Below the pieces are notes generated by a model that had not been told where the DNA came from, ran no database searches, and saw nothing but the letters and a program-made list of their open reading frames with translations. A stretch of 64,000 nucleotides of DNA, taken from the NCBI GenBank assembly GCA_037133675.1, contig JBAXNR010000006.1:1-64000 (forward strand), read 5' to 3'. The translations under genes and the position numbers were made by a program. This document shows, piece after piece, positions 45,456-53,835 of this stretch (the stretch's first letter is position 1; every line of letters begins with the position of its first letter). Source of the stretch: UBA4132 sp037133675. GTDB taxonomy: Bacteria > Pseudomonadota > Gammaproteobacteria > Methylococcales > Methylomonadaceae.

Positions 45456-46703
45456 TTAGAGGATGACTAGCGGCGCAAAGCCACCGCCGACCGTGCGAAA
45501 ATTAGTGGTTTGACCTTGATATAAACGACTACTGGCTAATAGTGTTTGTCCTCTGTAAACATAGTGACGTAGATCAAGTTTAAGATGTGTGGCTAGATTT
45601 AAGCATCGCTCGCTAGGTAACACCAACGCTTGAGCCACATAATCATTGCACAAAATATCTGAAAATACCCGTTTGGTTAATTTGTCACCACGATAAACGG
45701 CTTTGCTTCCGTAGCCCTTAGTGGGTTTAAAAAATAATTGTTTACGCCTTGCCCATAGTGTTTCGGCATCGCTCGGCTGCACACGAATAGTATGGGCGAT
45801 GCCTTCAATCAGTGTGCCTACGGTTTCGCTATCCACCCCTAATTCTTGCAATAATATTCGGTTGGTTAAGAGGGTTAAGTTTCTTTTATCAGCATACAGC
45901 GCGTGCGCTCTTGGATGGGGCGTGACAACAATTGCGTTAGCAAGATAGGCTTTTCGCAATGCTTGTTGAGTAGCTGCATCTAAGCTAAAATCAGTTAAGC
46001 GATTATAGACAAGGTCAATACGCACATCCCCATACCAAAGTCCGTCATTATGGTAACTTAATTCAGTTGGATCACAAATAACCGTATTAATACCCTGTCG
46101 CTGAAAAAGTTTTTGAAACAATATAAATTCGGGTAGCAAATATTGCGTGTCTGGCTGTTCATCGACAATAGCAATAGACTGTAAAGTTTGTTGTCCGCGT
46201 TCAGCTTGCCATTCTTCATAGAACATAGTCATAAAAGCGGCTTCTAGCTCTGTTGCTGTGTGCGTTTTTTGTGATGCTATCAATAACGCGCTGAGTAAAC
46301 CGCCACCCGCATTGGTATTGATTTCTATCAATTGTGAACCTGTAGACGTTAAATGAAAATCGTATCCTAGCAAAGCCCCGTGCGCTTTAGGAATAAAAGC
46401 CGCTGAACTCGGTGCGTAGCTCAAAACACCTTGTTGATAAGCAGGCAAAGCAATCACTTTTTCTATCGCTGCAATAAGTTGAGACTGTTTTTGCAGAGTG
46501 GACTGAGCAACAAATACCGCAACATCCGCGAAAAGATGTGGACGCTGTGCAATCAATTGACACACCGTAGCATCACCTTGTTGCAATAAAATGGCTTGTA
46601 ACGCTTGTTTATCAATGAGGCGATCACAGTGTTTATTGAAATGATTGGCTTTTTGTTCACTGGAATAATCGGAAACGAGTGAATAGTTACTAGGGGATTT
46701 CAT
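45456..46703 (-). CDS. ATP-grasp-like protein of unknown substrate
   Basis: 415 residues. The C-terminal half reads like an ATP-grasp ligase: 'QLFFKPTKGYGSKAVYRG' (nucleotide-binding Lys), 'DYVAQALVLPSERCL', then 'LKLDLRHYVYRGQTLL' and 'TNFRTVGGGFAPL', comparable with the metal-binding Asp/Glu and N-x-R of glutathione-synthetase-like enzymes. 'LIEINTNAGGGLLSALLIA' in the N-terminal half is also distinctive. The family links a carboxylate to an amine or thiol; the substrate is unknown. It stands alone between the epimerase and the copper cluster. Confidence 0.65.
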   Translation of the reverse strand: MKSPSNYSLVSDYSSEQKANHFNKHCDRLIDKQALQAILLQQGDATVCQLIAQRPHLFADVAVFVAQSTLQKQSQLIAAIEKVIALPAYQQGVLSYAPSSAAFIPKAHGALLGYDFHLTSTGSQLIEINTNAGGGLLSALLIASQKTHTATELEAAFMTMFYEEWQAERGQQTLQSIAIVDEQPDTQYLLPEFILFQKLFQRQGINTVICDPTELSYHNDGLWYGDVRIDLVYNRLTDFSLDAATQQALRKAYLANAIVVTPHPRAHALYADKRNLTLLTNRILLQELGVDSETVGTLIEGIAHTIRVQPSDAETLWARRKQLFFKPTKGYGSKAVYRGDKLTKRVFSDILCNDYVAQALVLPSERCLNLATHLKLDLRHYVYRGQTLLASSRLYQGQTTNFRTVGGGFAPLVIL

Positions 46704-46881
46704 TAATTGCGAACAAAGAGTTTGAATTTGATAGTGGTTATGGGGCTAATAAAGATAAACCACAAGGTGTGGCTTATTTTACCCACTGCCCACAAAAGGT
46801 GTGAAAATTTACTTTAATAGTTTTCCTGAATACTGAGTGGAGCGTAGTTTGAATTATATAAACGGACAAAATTTAAGTTTT

Positions 46882-47040
46882 ATGACGCATAAATTACGTT
46901 ATATAACGCAGTTTAATAAAAATAATAATTTTCGATTTTTAAAAACATCGTCAAATCAATTAGTTATTTTGTTGGCATTAGTTATGCTTTTTATATTGCC
47001 ATGTTTAGCCATTCAATCATATAACAGAGGTGAAAAATGA
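46882..47040 (+). CDS. Small single-span membrane protein
   Basis: About 52 residues from ATG 46882, or 67 from GTG 46837; neither has a clear Shine-Dalgarno. One membrane helix ('LVILLALVMLFILPCLAI') ends in a short basic tail. It overlaps the next small gene by ATGA, which supports both being translated. No family recognised; first gene of the copper cluster. Confidence 0.5.
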   Translation: MTHKLRYITQFNKNNNFRFLKTSSNQLVILLALVMLFILPCLAIQSYNRGEK

Positions 47041-47279
47041 GTCAGCAATTAGCGCAGCCAACAGTAAAAAGAAATAATAATAACAGTTCTTTGCTGTTGG
47101 GAACTGGTTTGGCAGTGGCATCAATGATTTTAGTTCCAGCACTGGCTATGCGGCTTGGGCTGGGATCAAGTTTAACAGGCGCGTTAAGAATCGCGCTAAT
47201 GAAAGCATCAAGTCGTGCTGTCTGTGGTAGCACAACAACGACTAATGAAACAAACTTGTCCGATAATAATTGCCGTTAG
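47037..47279 (+). CDS. Small membrane protein, unknown
   Basis: 80 residues: 'LLLGTGLAVASMILVPALAMRLGLG' is a probable membrane helix, followed by an Ala/Leu-rich amphipathic stretch and a Thr/Asn-rich tail with two Cys. It is coupled to the preceding gene by a 4 bp overlap. No family recognised. Confidence 0.5.
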   Translation: MSQQLAQPTVKRNNNNSSLLLGTGLAVASMILVPALAMRLGLGSSLTGALRIALMKASSRAVCGSTTTTNETNLSDNNCR

Positions 47280-47367
47280 GTTAGAATGGTCGCAATGTCT
47301 ACTGTTGTTATTAGGCGCAATGTTTGTTAGCATGAATCACTGACTAACTAAACAGGGTTAATTACTC

Positions 47368-47538
47368 ATGAGTGAAACTAAAAAAACGTGCGATCTTTGC
47401 GGCTTGACTGTTGAGGTCTCAGGTTTCACTTTAAAAACTAAAGAAGGCGATAAAGCGTTTTGTTGCGAAGGATGTCTGGGTATTTATCAAATGTTGCATG
47501 TAGATCAAGTAACGACTGAACCTAAACAACCATCGTAA
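47368..47538 (+). CDS. Cys-rich heavy-metal-binding peptide
   Basis: 56 residues. 'CDLCGLTVEVSGFTLKTKEG' is followed by 'FCCEGCLGIYQML', giving the CxxC...CCxGC pattern of the metal-binding domain found at the N-terminus of some CcoI/FixI-like copper ATPases. A close relative is encoded at 56076-56273. It lies between two small membrane proteins in the copper cluster, so it may be a stand-alone copper donor; this is inference. Confidence 0.75.
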   Translation: MSETKKTCDLCGLTVEVSGFTLKTKEGDKAFCCEGCLGIYQMLHVDQVTTEPKQPS

Positions 47539-47577
47539 TTATTCTTCGCACATCAAATCACTTAACAAAAAACCAAT

Positions 47578-47838
47578 ATGAAACACGCTAAAGTAGCTAA
47601 CGACATTATTAAGGGGTCTATGACTTCTGCAACGATACACAGTGGGAGAAGATTGATGAGTAATATTGCTAAACATCCAGTGTTAGTTTTTGGATTAGGC
47701 GTAGCGGCTGGCTATCTGGTTTACAAATACCGTAAAGAAATCATTTCCAATACCACCAAAGCTGTGGATGCGAGTAAAGATTTCGTTTTACAACAAAAAG
47801 AAAATCTGGAAGATATTATCGCGGAAACCAAGGAATAA
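47578..47838 (+). CDS. Small membrane protein with KYRKEIIS motif
   Basis: 86 residues with one membrane helix ('HPVLVFGLGVAAGYLVYKY') then 'RKEIISNTTKAVDASKDFVLQQKENL', the same layout as the 99-residue paralogue at 44114. It resembles YtxH-type proteins in size and layout only. Followed by a terminator-like hairpin. Confidence 0.65.
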   Translation: MKHAKVANDIIKGSMTSATIHSGRRLMSNIAKHPVLVFGLGVAAGYLVYKYRKEIISNTTKAVDASKDFVLQQKENLEDIIAETKE

Positions 47839-47868
47839 TAATTCCGTAACATAACACTCATCATCAAT

Positions 47869-47912
47869 GGATGCTTTTCCATTAATTTGGTTAGAGCATC
47901 CTTTTTGTTTTT
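47869..47912 (+). terminator. Rho-independent terminator
   Basis: GGATGCT (47869-47875) pairs with AGCATCC (47895-47901) and is followed by TTTTTGTTTTT. It separates the small-protein genes from the HMA2-like gene. Confidence 0.65.
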
Positions 47913-47928
47913 ATGACTTACAACATTT

Positions 47929-48540
47929 ATGTCTATCCAAAAAGAATTTGTACTACGTTATCGAATAGACGGGCATATCAGGTTTCAAATACCCGCCAAA
48001 ATTTGTGAGGAAACTGCCGCTAAAATAGTGACGGATGCTGTTTTAGCCATAGAGGGTGTCTATCGCGTTACTCTTTATCGCAAGCAACAAAAACTATCTA
48101 TTCGTTTTCAAGAATCAGTGTGTGATTTTAAGTCACTGGCGCGGCAATTATTTCAGTTACTTGCTGATTTAGAAAAAACAGACCTTCTTAATCAAAAACC
48201 CATTACAAAAACTGAATCATGGCGAGAAAAAACCTCCGCTAAACTGAATGATTTTAAAGTCACACGCTGGGCTAAAGAAAAATATAGTGATGCTAAAGAA
48301 ACTGTGCAAGCAGCTAAAATCATTACTAAGTTAGGCATGAGTAAACCCAAATCTTTTGTTAATGACCCCGAAAAAGCCATGATTGATTTTTTCAATGATG
48401 TGCTGGTGTTATTTTTAATTAAACTACATTGGACAAATATCACCCAACAATGGTTGCTAAAGCCGCTCAAATATCGTTATGAATGGATGGCTTTATTTTA
48501 TATGGTTTTTTTGCTGGTTCGTTCACGCAGAAAGAAATAG
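47929..48540 (+). CDS. HMA2-like heavy-metal-associated domain protein
   Basis: 203 residues. Residues 8-80 ('RYRIDGHIRFQIPAKI', 'AVLAIEGVYRVTLYRKQQKLSIRF') have the beta-alpha-beta pattern of HMA2-type domains without a CxxC. The middle is charged and helical, and the C-terminus has a probable membrane helix ('YRYEWMALFYMVFLLV'). Similar proteins accompany CopA genes in gammaproteobacteria. The N-terminus of CopA downstream has the same kind of domain, so the two may interact or exchange metal; this is inference. Confidence 0.6.
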   Translation: MSIQKEFVLRYRIDGHIRFQIPAKICEETAAKIVTDAVLAIEGVYRVTLYRKQQKLSIRFQESVCDFKSLARQLFQLLADLEKTDLLNQKPITKTESWREKTSAKLNDFKVTRWAKEKYSDAKETVQAAKIITKLGMSKPKSFVNDPEKAMIDFFNDVLVLFLIKLHWTNITQQWLLKPLKYRYEWMALFYMVFLLVRSRRKK

Positions 48541-48650
48541 CCCTGTAGTTGGAATTAAGCCTTATTGAGCGGAAGCGACACAGGTATTTCCGACAAACTT
48601 ATGCAATGTCGTAAACGCCCGTCCTACACTACCGCTTGGACGGTCTTATT

Positions 48651-48676
48651 CCGACCTACAACTAATTCATTTTGAG
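48651..48676. repeat. Direct repeat left of hicBA
   Basis: The 26 bases CCGACCTACAACTAATTCAT... recur at 49209-49234 with three differences. The two copies bracket hicBA. Confidence 0.6.
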
Positions 48677-48726
48677 TAGTAACCCGACGATTTTATCTAA
48701 CCACAAATTTTTAAATACTGAAAAAT

Positions 48727-48942
48727 ATGATAAAACAATTTGATGTAATTATTGAAAAAGATTCCGAGGGTAATTTCGTGGCTTCTGTTCCAGCTTTAAG
48801 AGGCTGTCATACACAAGCTAAGTCGCTAGATGTACTTATGGAGCGTATTCGTGAAGCCATTGAGCTTTGTTTGGAAGTTCAGGGTGAAACACCTGAATCA
48901 CTGGATTTTGTTGGCATTCAAAGAATTTCGGTTGCAGCATGA
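48727..48942 (+). CDS. hicB: HicB antitoxin
   Basis: 71 residues. 'FDVIIEKDSEGNFVASVPALRGCHTQAKS' followed by 'ERIREAIELCLE' is the HicB partial-RNase-H-fold pattern. It is a short form that seems to lack a C-terminal helix-turn-helix. It overlaps hicA by 4 bp; the antitoxin-first order is the less common one for Hic systems in enterobacteria but frequent elsewhere. Confidence 0.88.
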   Translation: MIKQFDVIIEKDSEGNFVASVPALRGCHTQAKSLDVLMERIREAIELCLEVQGETPESLDFVGIQRISVAA

Positions 48943-49163
48943 CATTTTTCCCAAGTTTGACGGGTAAAGCGTTATTGCTTGCCTTGAAAAAAGCGGGGTT
49001 TTTATTAGTTCGAGTTAAAGGGAGTCATCATTTTATGCAACATACTGATGGACGCTCAACGGTTGTTCCCGTTCATGCGGGTGAAACAATTGGACCTGGA
49101 TTAATAAGCAAAATACTCCGTGATTGTGAATTAAGTCGTGAGCAATTACAAAAGCTCTTATAA
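48939..49163 (+). CDS. hicA: HicA toxin
   Basis: 74 residues with the dsRBD-like HicA fold: 'LTGKALLLALKKAGFLLVRVKGSHHFMQH' contains the catalytic His in GSHH, and 'STVVPVHAGETIGPGLISKIL' is the second signature. HicA cuts mRNA independently of ribosomes. It sits inside the copper cluster, just upstream of copA. Confidence 0.9.
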   Translation: MTFFPSLTGKALLLALKKAGFLLVRVKGSHHFMQHTDGRSTVVPVHAGETIGPGLISKILRDCELSREQLQKLL

Positions 49164-49208
49164 ATATCGAAACTTGTCTAACACAAAACTTAGTCGGGTT
49201 ACGCTAAC

Positions 49209-49234
49209 CCGACCTACAACTAACTCACATTGAG
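49209..49234. repeat. Direct repeat right of hicBA
   Basis: A 26-base copy of the sequence at 48651-48676, with three differences, ending 9 bases before the copA start. It also forms the right side of a CGGGTTACGCTAACCCG hairpin region. Confidence 0.6.
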
Positions 49235-49243
49235 AGTTCAGTC

Positions 49244-51694
49244 ATGGATATACAAACCTTCACCCCGATACACTTCAAACTTATACATCAATTAACAAGA
49301 CGCGTTAGAATTATCTCCCCTGTATTGAAAAACGATACAGAGCGCGGCACTATTTTTGAAATCATTCTCAAAAAACGCCCAGAAATAAAAAAAGTCCGTT
49401 CAGTGATTACGCTTGGTTGTGTGATTATTGAATTTGATCCTGTGGGATTGCCTAAACAAAACTTATTTATTTTGCTTGATGCCGTGCTAGGCAATATTGG
49501 GCAACGAAAAACCGAAGCCCAGACAGCAAATAAAAAAGTATTCGATGGCAAAATACAAGAAATTGATTTGGCTGTTGAGGGCATGAGTTGTGCATCTTGT
49601 GCCTTACTGATTGAAATGGTACTCCAGCGCGACCCTAGAGTGAAGAAAGCTAACGTTAATTTTGGCACATCTACGCTGACGGTGCATGGTCAACTATCCA
49701 AAGCCGATGTGGATGAAAAAGTAACCAATCTAGGTTATAAAACCTTTGCAATGGACACGCTATCGCAAAGAAAAAAGTTAATTGATAGGGAACAAGAGCG
49801 GATTATTATTGCCAAGCGGCGTTTTGTTTGGGCGAGTGTATTAAGTTTTCCTGTGGTTGCAGTTGGTATGACCATGCCGAGCAGCCGTTGGTTACATTGG
49901 ATGCAATTTGCCTTGACGACTCCTGTGGTATTTTGGGTAGGACGCTCATTCTTTATTAAAGCATGGCGGTTAGCTAAACAAGGCACGGCGAATATGGACT
50001 CGCTCATCGCTTTAGGTGTTGGTTCGGCTTACGGTTATAGCTTGCCATCGTTGCTCACTCGTAGAGGGCATCTTTATTTTGAAGCGGGGGCGGCGATTAT
50101 TAGCTTTGTATTACTGGGTCGTTTTTTAGAAGAACGCGCCAAAGGCAAAGCGGGCGAAGCAATTCGTCAATTGGTTGACTTACAACCACAAAGCGCAACG
50201 CGTTTGGTCGATGAGCAAGAAATGATTGTTGATATAGATGACATCGTCATTGACGATATATTACTGATTCGACCAGGTGAAAAAATTCCCACTGACGGCA
50301 TTGTCATTCAAGGCGTATCTACCGTCGATGAATCGATGGTGACAGGCGAAAGTATTCCCGTCATAAAAAACGTAGGCAATAAAGTTATTGGTGGTTGTGT
50401 CAATGGTAGCGGCGTTTTAAGAATTCGCGCCACTGCTGTGGGCATGGATACTGTGTTAGCGGGTATTGTTCACATGGTCGATCAAGCGCAATCCACCAAA
50501 CTGCCGATACAAAAACAAGTCGATAAAATTTCAGCGGTGTTTGTCCCAGCGGTGATGTTGTTATCCGCAGCAACGATGATAGGTTGGCTATTAGCAGGCG
50601 CATCATTTGGTTTTGCCTTTGGCAGTGCGATCACAGTGTTATTAATTGCTTGCCCTTGTGCCTTGGGATTAGCAACGCCAGCCGCGATTATGGTTGGCGC
50701 AGGACAAGCGGCACGAGAAGGCATTTATATTCGTAACGGCGAAAGTTTGGAAACCGCCGCTAAACTCAATGTGATTGTGTTCGACAAGACAGGAACAATC
50801 ACCGAAGGTAAACCCAAAGTCACTGATTTACTAAAATTATCTCGTCTCAGCGAAAACAAAATCATTGCTTTAGCCGCCTCCGCAGAAAATAATTCTGAAC
50901 ATTTTTTAGGCAAAGCCATTGTTGCATACTCCAAAGAGCATGGACTTACCTTGCAAGAATGTAGCCATTTTTACAGTGCAACAGGACGCGGCATTGAAGC
51001 AGAAGTAGACGGTAAAAAACTGTTATTAGGTAATCAAGATTGGTTAGTCGAGCAAGCTGTGGACATCGAAGATTTATTAATCGCTGCCAGTTATTTTTCC
51101 GAACAGGGCAAAACGCCAGTATTTATGGCAATCAATGGCAAAGCCGCCGCCGTGTTTGGTGTTGCCGATAAACCCAGACCACAAGCCATTCATGCCATTA
51201 AACATTTACAAAAATTGGGTATTCAAACCTTAATGGTCACAGGCGATACATTAAAAACAGCCAATTATATTGCGGCTAATGTTGGTATTAAAACCGTGAT
51301 TGCCAATGCCAAACCCGAACAAAAACTGGCAATTGTTCAGCAATTTCAAGCCGAAGGCAAAAAAGTCGGCATGATTGGTGACGGTATCAATGACGCGCCT
51401 GCGTTAGCCGCTGCCAATGTCGGCTTTGCGATTGGTACGGGAACAGATATAGCTATAGAATCGGCGGACATGACGCTAGTACAAGGCGATATTGGCAAAG
51501 TTGCCTCAGCTATTCAATTAAGCACTGACACTATACGAATCATCAAACAAAATTTATTCTGGGCATTTGCTTATAACGTTATTGCTATTCCTGTGGCGGC
51601 ATTAGGTAGACTTAATCCGATGATTGCTTCAGGTGCTATGGCTCTTAGCTCAGTGTCTGTGATTGTTAATTCCTTACGACTCAATAAAAAATAG
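49244..51694 (+). CDS. copA: Copper-translocating P1B-type ATPase
   Basis: 816 residues; pumps Cu(I) across the inner membrane. Residues 1-85 form an HMA2-like domain without Cys. A canonical HMA follows with GMSCASC near 114. The membrane metal site CPC is in 'ACPCALGLATP' near 469, the phosphorylated Asp in DKTGTITEG near 514, the hinge 'MIGDGINDAPAL' near 710, and eight membrane helices are expected. The double N-terminal domain, one of them Cys-less, is notable. The SafE-like gene follows 11 bp later. Confidence 0.96.
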   Translation: MDIQTFTPIHFKLIHQLTRRVRIISPVLKNDTERGTIFEIILKKRPEIKKVRSVITLGCVIIEFDPVGLPKQNLFILLDAVLGNIGQRKTEAQTANKKVFDGKIQEIDLAVEGMSCASCALLIEMVLQRDPRVKKANVNFGTSTLTVHGQLSKADVDEKVTNLGYKTFAMDTLSQRKKLIDREQERIIIAKRRFVWASVLSFPVVAVGMTMPSSRWLHWMQFALTTPVVFWVGRSFFIKAWRLAKQGTANMDSLIALGVGSAYGYSLPSLLTRRGHLYFEAGAAIISFVLLGRFLEERAKGKAGEAIRQLVDLQPQSATRLVDEQEMIVDIDDIVIDDILLIRPGEKIPTDGIVIQGVSTVDESMVTGESIPVIKNVGNKVIGGCVNGSGVLRIRATAVGMDTVLAGIVHMVDQAQSTKLPIQKQVDKISAVFVPAVMLLSAATMIGWLLAGASFGFAFGSAITVLLIACPCALGLATPAAIMVGAGQAAREGIYIRNGESLETAAKLNVIVFDKTGTITEGKPKVTDLLKLSRLSENKIIALAASAENNSEHFLGKAIVAYSKEHGLTLQECSHFYSATGRGIEAEVDGKKLLLGNQDWLVEQAVDIEDLLIAASYFSEQGKTPVFMAINGKAAAVFGVADKPRPQAIHAIKHLQKLGIQTLMVTGDTLKTANYIAANVGIKTVIANAKPEQKLAIVQQFQAEGKKVGMIGDGINDAPALAAANVGFAIGTGTDIAIESADMTLVQGDIGKVASAIQLSTDTIRIIKQNLFWAFAYNVIAIPVAALGRLNPMIASGAMALSSVSVIVNSLRLNKK

Positions 51695-51705
51695 AAGGCT
51701 GTTAC

Positions 51706-52542
51706 ATGGATCATTCAACAATGGATATGGGTATGGCGGGCATGGATCATACCGCCCATATAGCGGCTGGTTTTGATTATGGACTGGCTTTTATGGCTGG
51801 GGTACTCGGTAGCGGACATTGTTTAGGTATGTGCGGTGCGTTAGTGTCTGGCTACTTCATGAATGCAGGTAAGACAAAAAGTTATCTACCGTATTTTTTC
51901 TATCAATTTGCGCGTATTTTTGTTTATATGCTGGTGGGTTTTGCTGCTGCTGCATTGGGTGTAGTCATGGTATCCAGTGGTCTATTTGGTAAAGTGCAAA
52001 GTGTGTTACAAATAACTATCGGCGCGGTAGTCATCATCCTCGCCTTTGGTATTTTAGGCTGGATTCCCTTTCAGGGGTCGATACGCTTATTACCAATGAA
52101 ATTACTGCGTAAAGGCTACTCGTCTTCAAGAACTAAAGGACCCATCTTGGGTGCGTCTATTGCAGGCTTACTCAATGGTTTAATGCCCTGCCCTCTTACC
52201 TTTGCAATGGCGGTTAAAGCCACGTCCGCGCCATCCATTCTTGAAGGTGGCGCGTTAATGCTCACTTTTGGCGCGGGGACATTGCCAACCATGCTGTTTA
52301 TTAGCTTTGCATTCGGCAAAATGAGCGCGAGTGTTAGAGGCTTAATGTTGAAGTTAGCCGCTTTTATCATGATTGCAATGGGCTGTAACACCATCTACAT
52401 GGGCTTAATGTCATACGATCCTGAGACATTTATGCACCAGCATTTTATTCATGACATTACCCATGAATTGACTGTAGCAATTGAGCTTCTAAAACAAATG
52501 CTCGATTACTTCACCGATATGATTCGTGACATTGAGCATTAA
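51706..52542 (+). CDS. SafE/UreH-like membrane protein with Met/His-rich N-terminus
   Basis: 278 residues with about six membrane helices. The N-terminus 'MDHSTMDMGMAGMDHTAH' is rich in Met, His and Asp and suggests copper binding in the periplasm. 'GVLGSGHCLGMCGALVSGYF' and 'GLLNGLMPCPLTFAMAVKA' are hallmarks of the sulfite exporter TauE/SafE-like (DsbD_2/UreH) group often linked to cytochrome oxidase copper delivery next to CopA/CcoI. Cys in both repeats may carry metal or electrons. Very likely cotranscribed with copA. Confidence 0.88.
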   Translation: MDHSTMDMGMAGMDHTAHIAAGFDYGLAFMAGVLGSGHCLGMCGALVSGYFMNAGKTKSYLPYFFYQFARIFVYMLVGFAAAALGVVMVSSGLFGKVQSVLQITIGAVVIILAFGILGWIPFQGSIRLLPMKLLRKGYSSSRTKGPILGASIAGLLNGLMPCPLTFAMAVKATSAPSILEGGALMLTFGAGTLPTMLFISFAFGKMSASVRGLMLKLAAFIMIAMGCNTIYMGLMSYDPETFMHQHFIHDITHELTVAIELLKQMLDYFTDMIRDIEH

Positions 52543-52637
52543 TCAGGTCACAGTTTTACGTTAAGCCGTTCGTGCTGGGCTGTGAACTTGTCGAACAGTC
52601 GAAGCATAAAACAGCTTAACGGTTTCTAATCATACCG

Positions 52638-53165
52638 TTATTTTGAAGGCGCAGGGGGCGGTGGCGGTAAACCTGGGGGAGGTGGAGGAATATTCGCAGT
52701 CGCTGGCGCGGCTCGCTGGGGGCTTGTGCCAGAAAATTGTCCAGATACTGGAACTTGATGACCTTTGGCATACATACACTGAATATAAGCTGCATCGTAG
52801 CGTTGTTGTACCTCGTTCATAGAGCTACTCGCGGCACTGGTACCAAACAGACTGCCTGCTACCAAGCCAGTACCCGCACCAATAGCCGCACCGCTACCTC
52901 CTCCGAATGCAACACCCGCAACCGCACCTAACGCTGCACCAACTAAGGCACTTGTAAGACCACTCTCCACACCCGCTTGATTAGCTGTAGTACTGTCAAC
53001 CTGATAAGACGCGTATTGCCGACAGATGACATCATCATTGCGAAACTGGTTAAAAGGAATGCCAGTACCAGGCAATACCATAATATCAGGTCCATTGGGT
53101 ACGCTGGCACAACCCGTCACTGCCAGTATAAGTGTACTCGAAAGCACTATGGAAAAACGTGACAT
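52638..53165 (-). CDS. Glycine-zipper outer-membrane lipoprotein
   Basis: 175 residues. A lipoprotein signal ends in 'LAVTGCAS' (Cys near 19). Residues about 75-112 form a glycine zipper ('GAALGAVAGVAFGGGSGAAI', then 'GAGTGLVAGSLFG') that probably packs in the membrane. The C-terminus is Pro-rich ('NIPPPPPGLPPPPPAP'). 'RYDAAYIQCMYAKGHQVP' is a conserved motif in this group. It lies 11 bp after the Gly/His/Tyr-rich gene and is probably cotranscribed. Confidence 0.85.
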   Translation of the reverse strand: MSRFSIVLSSTLILAVTGCASVPNGPDIMVLPGTGIPFNQFRNDDVICRQYASYQVDSTTANQAGVESGLTSALVGAALGAVAGVAFGGGSGAAIGAGTGLVAGSLFGTSAASSSMNEVQQRYDAAYIQCMYAKGHQVPVSGQFSGTSPQRAAPATANIPPPPPGLPPPPPAPSK

Positions 53166-53176
53166 ATTATTACTCC

Positions 53177-53650
53177 TTAACGTGGGGCGGGAGGTGTTGG
53201 TTCAACTTGTTGCCAACCGTTTGGGCATTGCTTGACATAAGGGTAATAGCCTTGAGGGTTATTGCAATAATACCAGTAACCTGCTGGATTTTGTTGAACA
53301 GCGGGTGCAGTTTGTTGGATATAAACAGGCGGAGCTACAGGTACAGTGATCACGGTAGGCGGATAGTTATAATAGCCATTACCGTAATAACCACCACCAT
53401 AGTAACTACCTAGACCATAGCCTAGTCCAAGCCCCAAACCCATTCCGCCATAGTAGTTGCCATAATGTCCACCCCAACCACCACCATAGTGACCGCCGTA
53501 ATGTCCACCCCAACCACCGCCATAGTGACCGCCGTAATGTCCACCCCAACCACCGCCATAGTGTCCACCACCATACCAACCGCCTCGCGCCCATACAGGG
53601 TTACTGGCAATCAGCGCGATGACAACATATATCAAGGTAATCTGTTTCAT
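53177..53650 (-). CDS. Secreted Gly/His/Tyr/Trp-rich repeat protein
   Basis: 157 residues from ATG 53650, which starts a signal peptide ('MKQITLIYVVIALIASNPVWA'). The mature protein has three copies of a 12-residue repeat (GGGWGGHYGGHY), a Gly/Tyr-rich stretch, and a conserved C-terminal module 'YWYYCNNPQGYYPYVKQC..GW' with two Cys, known from many proteobacterial envelope proteins. The many His residues could bind metals, and the copper cluster is close; this is inference. It forms a pair with the glycine-zipper lipoprotein. Confidence 0.82.
   Translation of the reverse strand: MKQITLIYVVIALIASNPVWARGGWYGGGHYGGGWGGHYGGHYGGGWGGHYGGHYGGGWGGHYGNYYGGMGLGLGLGYGLGSYYGGGYYGNGYYNYPPTVITVPVAPPVYIQQTAPAVQQNPAGYWYYCNNPQGYYPYVKQCPNGWQQVEPTPPAPR
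53467..53574. repeat. Three tandem 36-bp coding repeats
   Basis: Units begin at 53467, 53503 and 53539 and differ by only a few bases. They encode the 12-residue Gly/His/Tyr/Trp repeat in frame, so slippage can change the repeat number without breaking the gene. Confidence 0.85.
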
Positions 53651-53835
53651 AATAACTTCCATCCTGCACATTGCAGGCATCTAAATCTTATTCAACGAAA
53701 GGACAATGTGAGCTAGTTTGCACGGTGGGGTAAACGCCCAGTCACACTTTGATAAGAAGTGCAGGACGGGTATTTCCGTGATGTTGGAAATACCTGCGCA
53801 ATAAAGTTTATTCCGACTTACAAGGCTATGCCGTG

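Noticed and set aside
53467..53574. CRISPR array
   Set aside because: The 36-bp units are directly adjacent with no spacers and are in frame within a coding gene.
53465..53716. Overlapping Thr-rich frames opposite the Gly/His/Tyr-rich gene
   Set aside because: They arise from the repeated GGN and CAY codons read in other frames. The minus-strand gene has the signal peptide and conserved end module.
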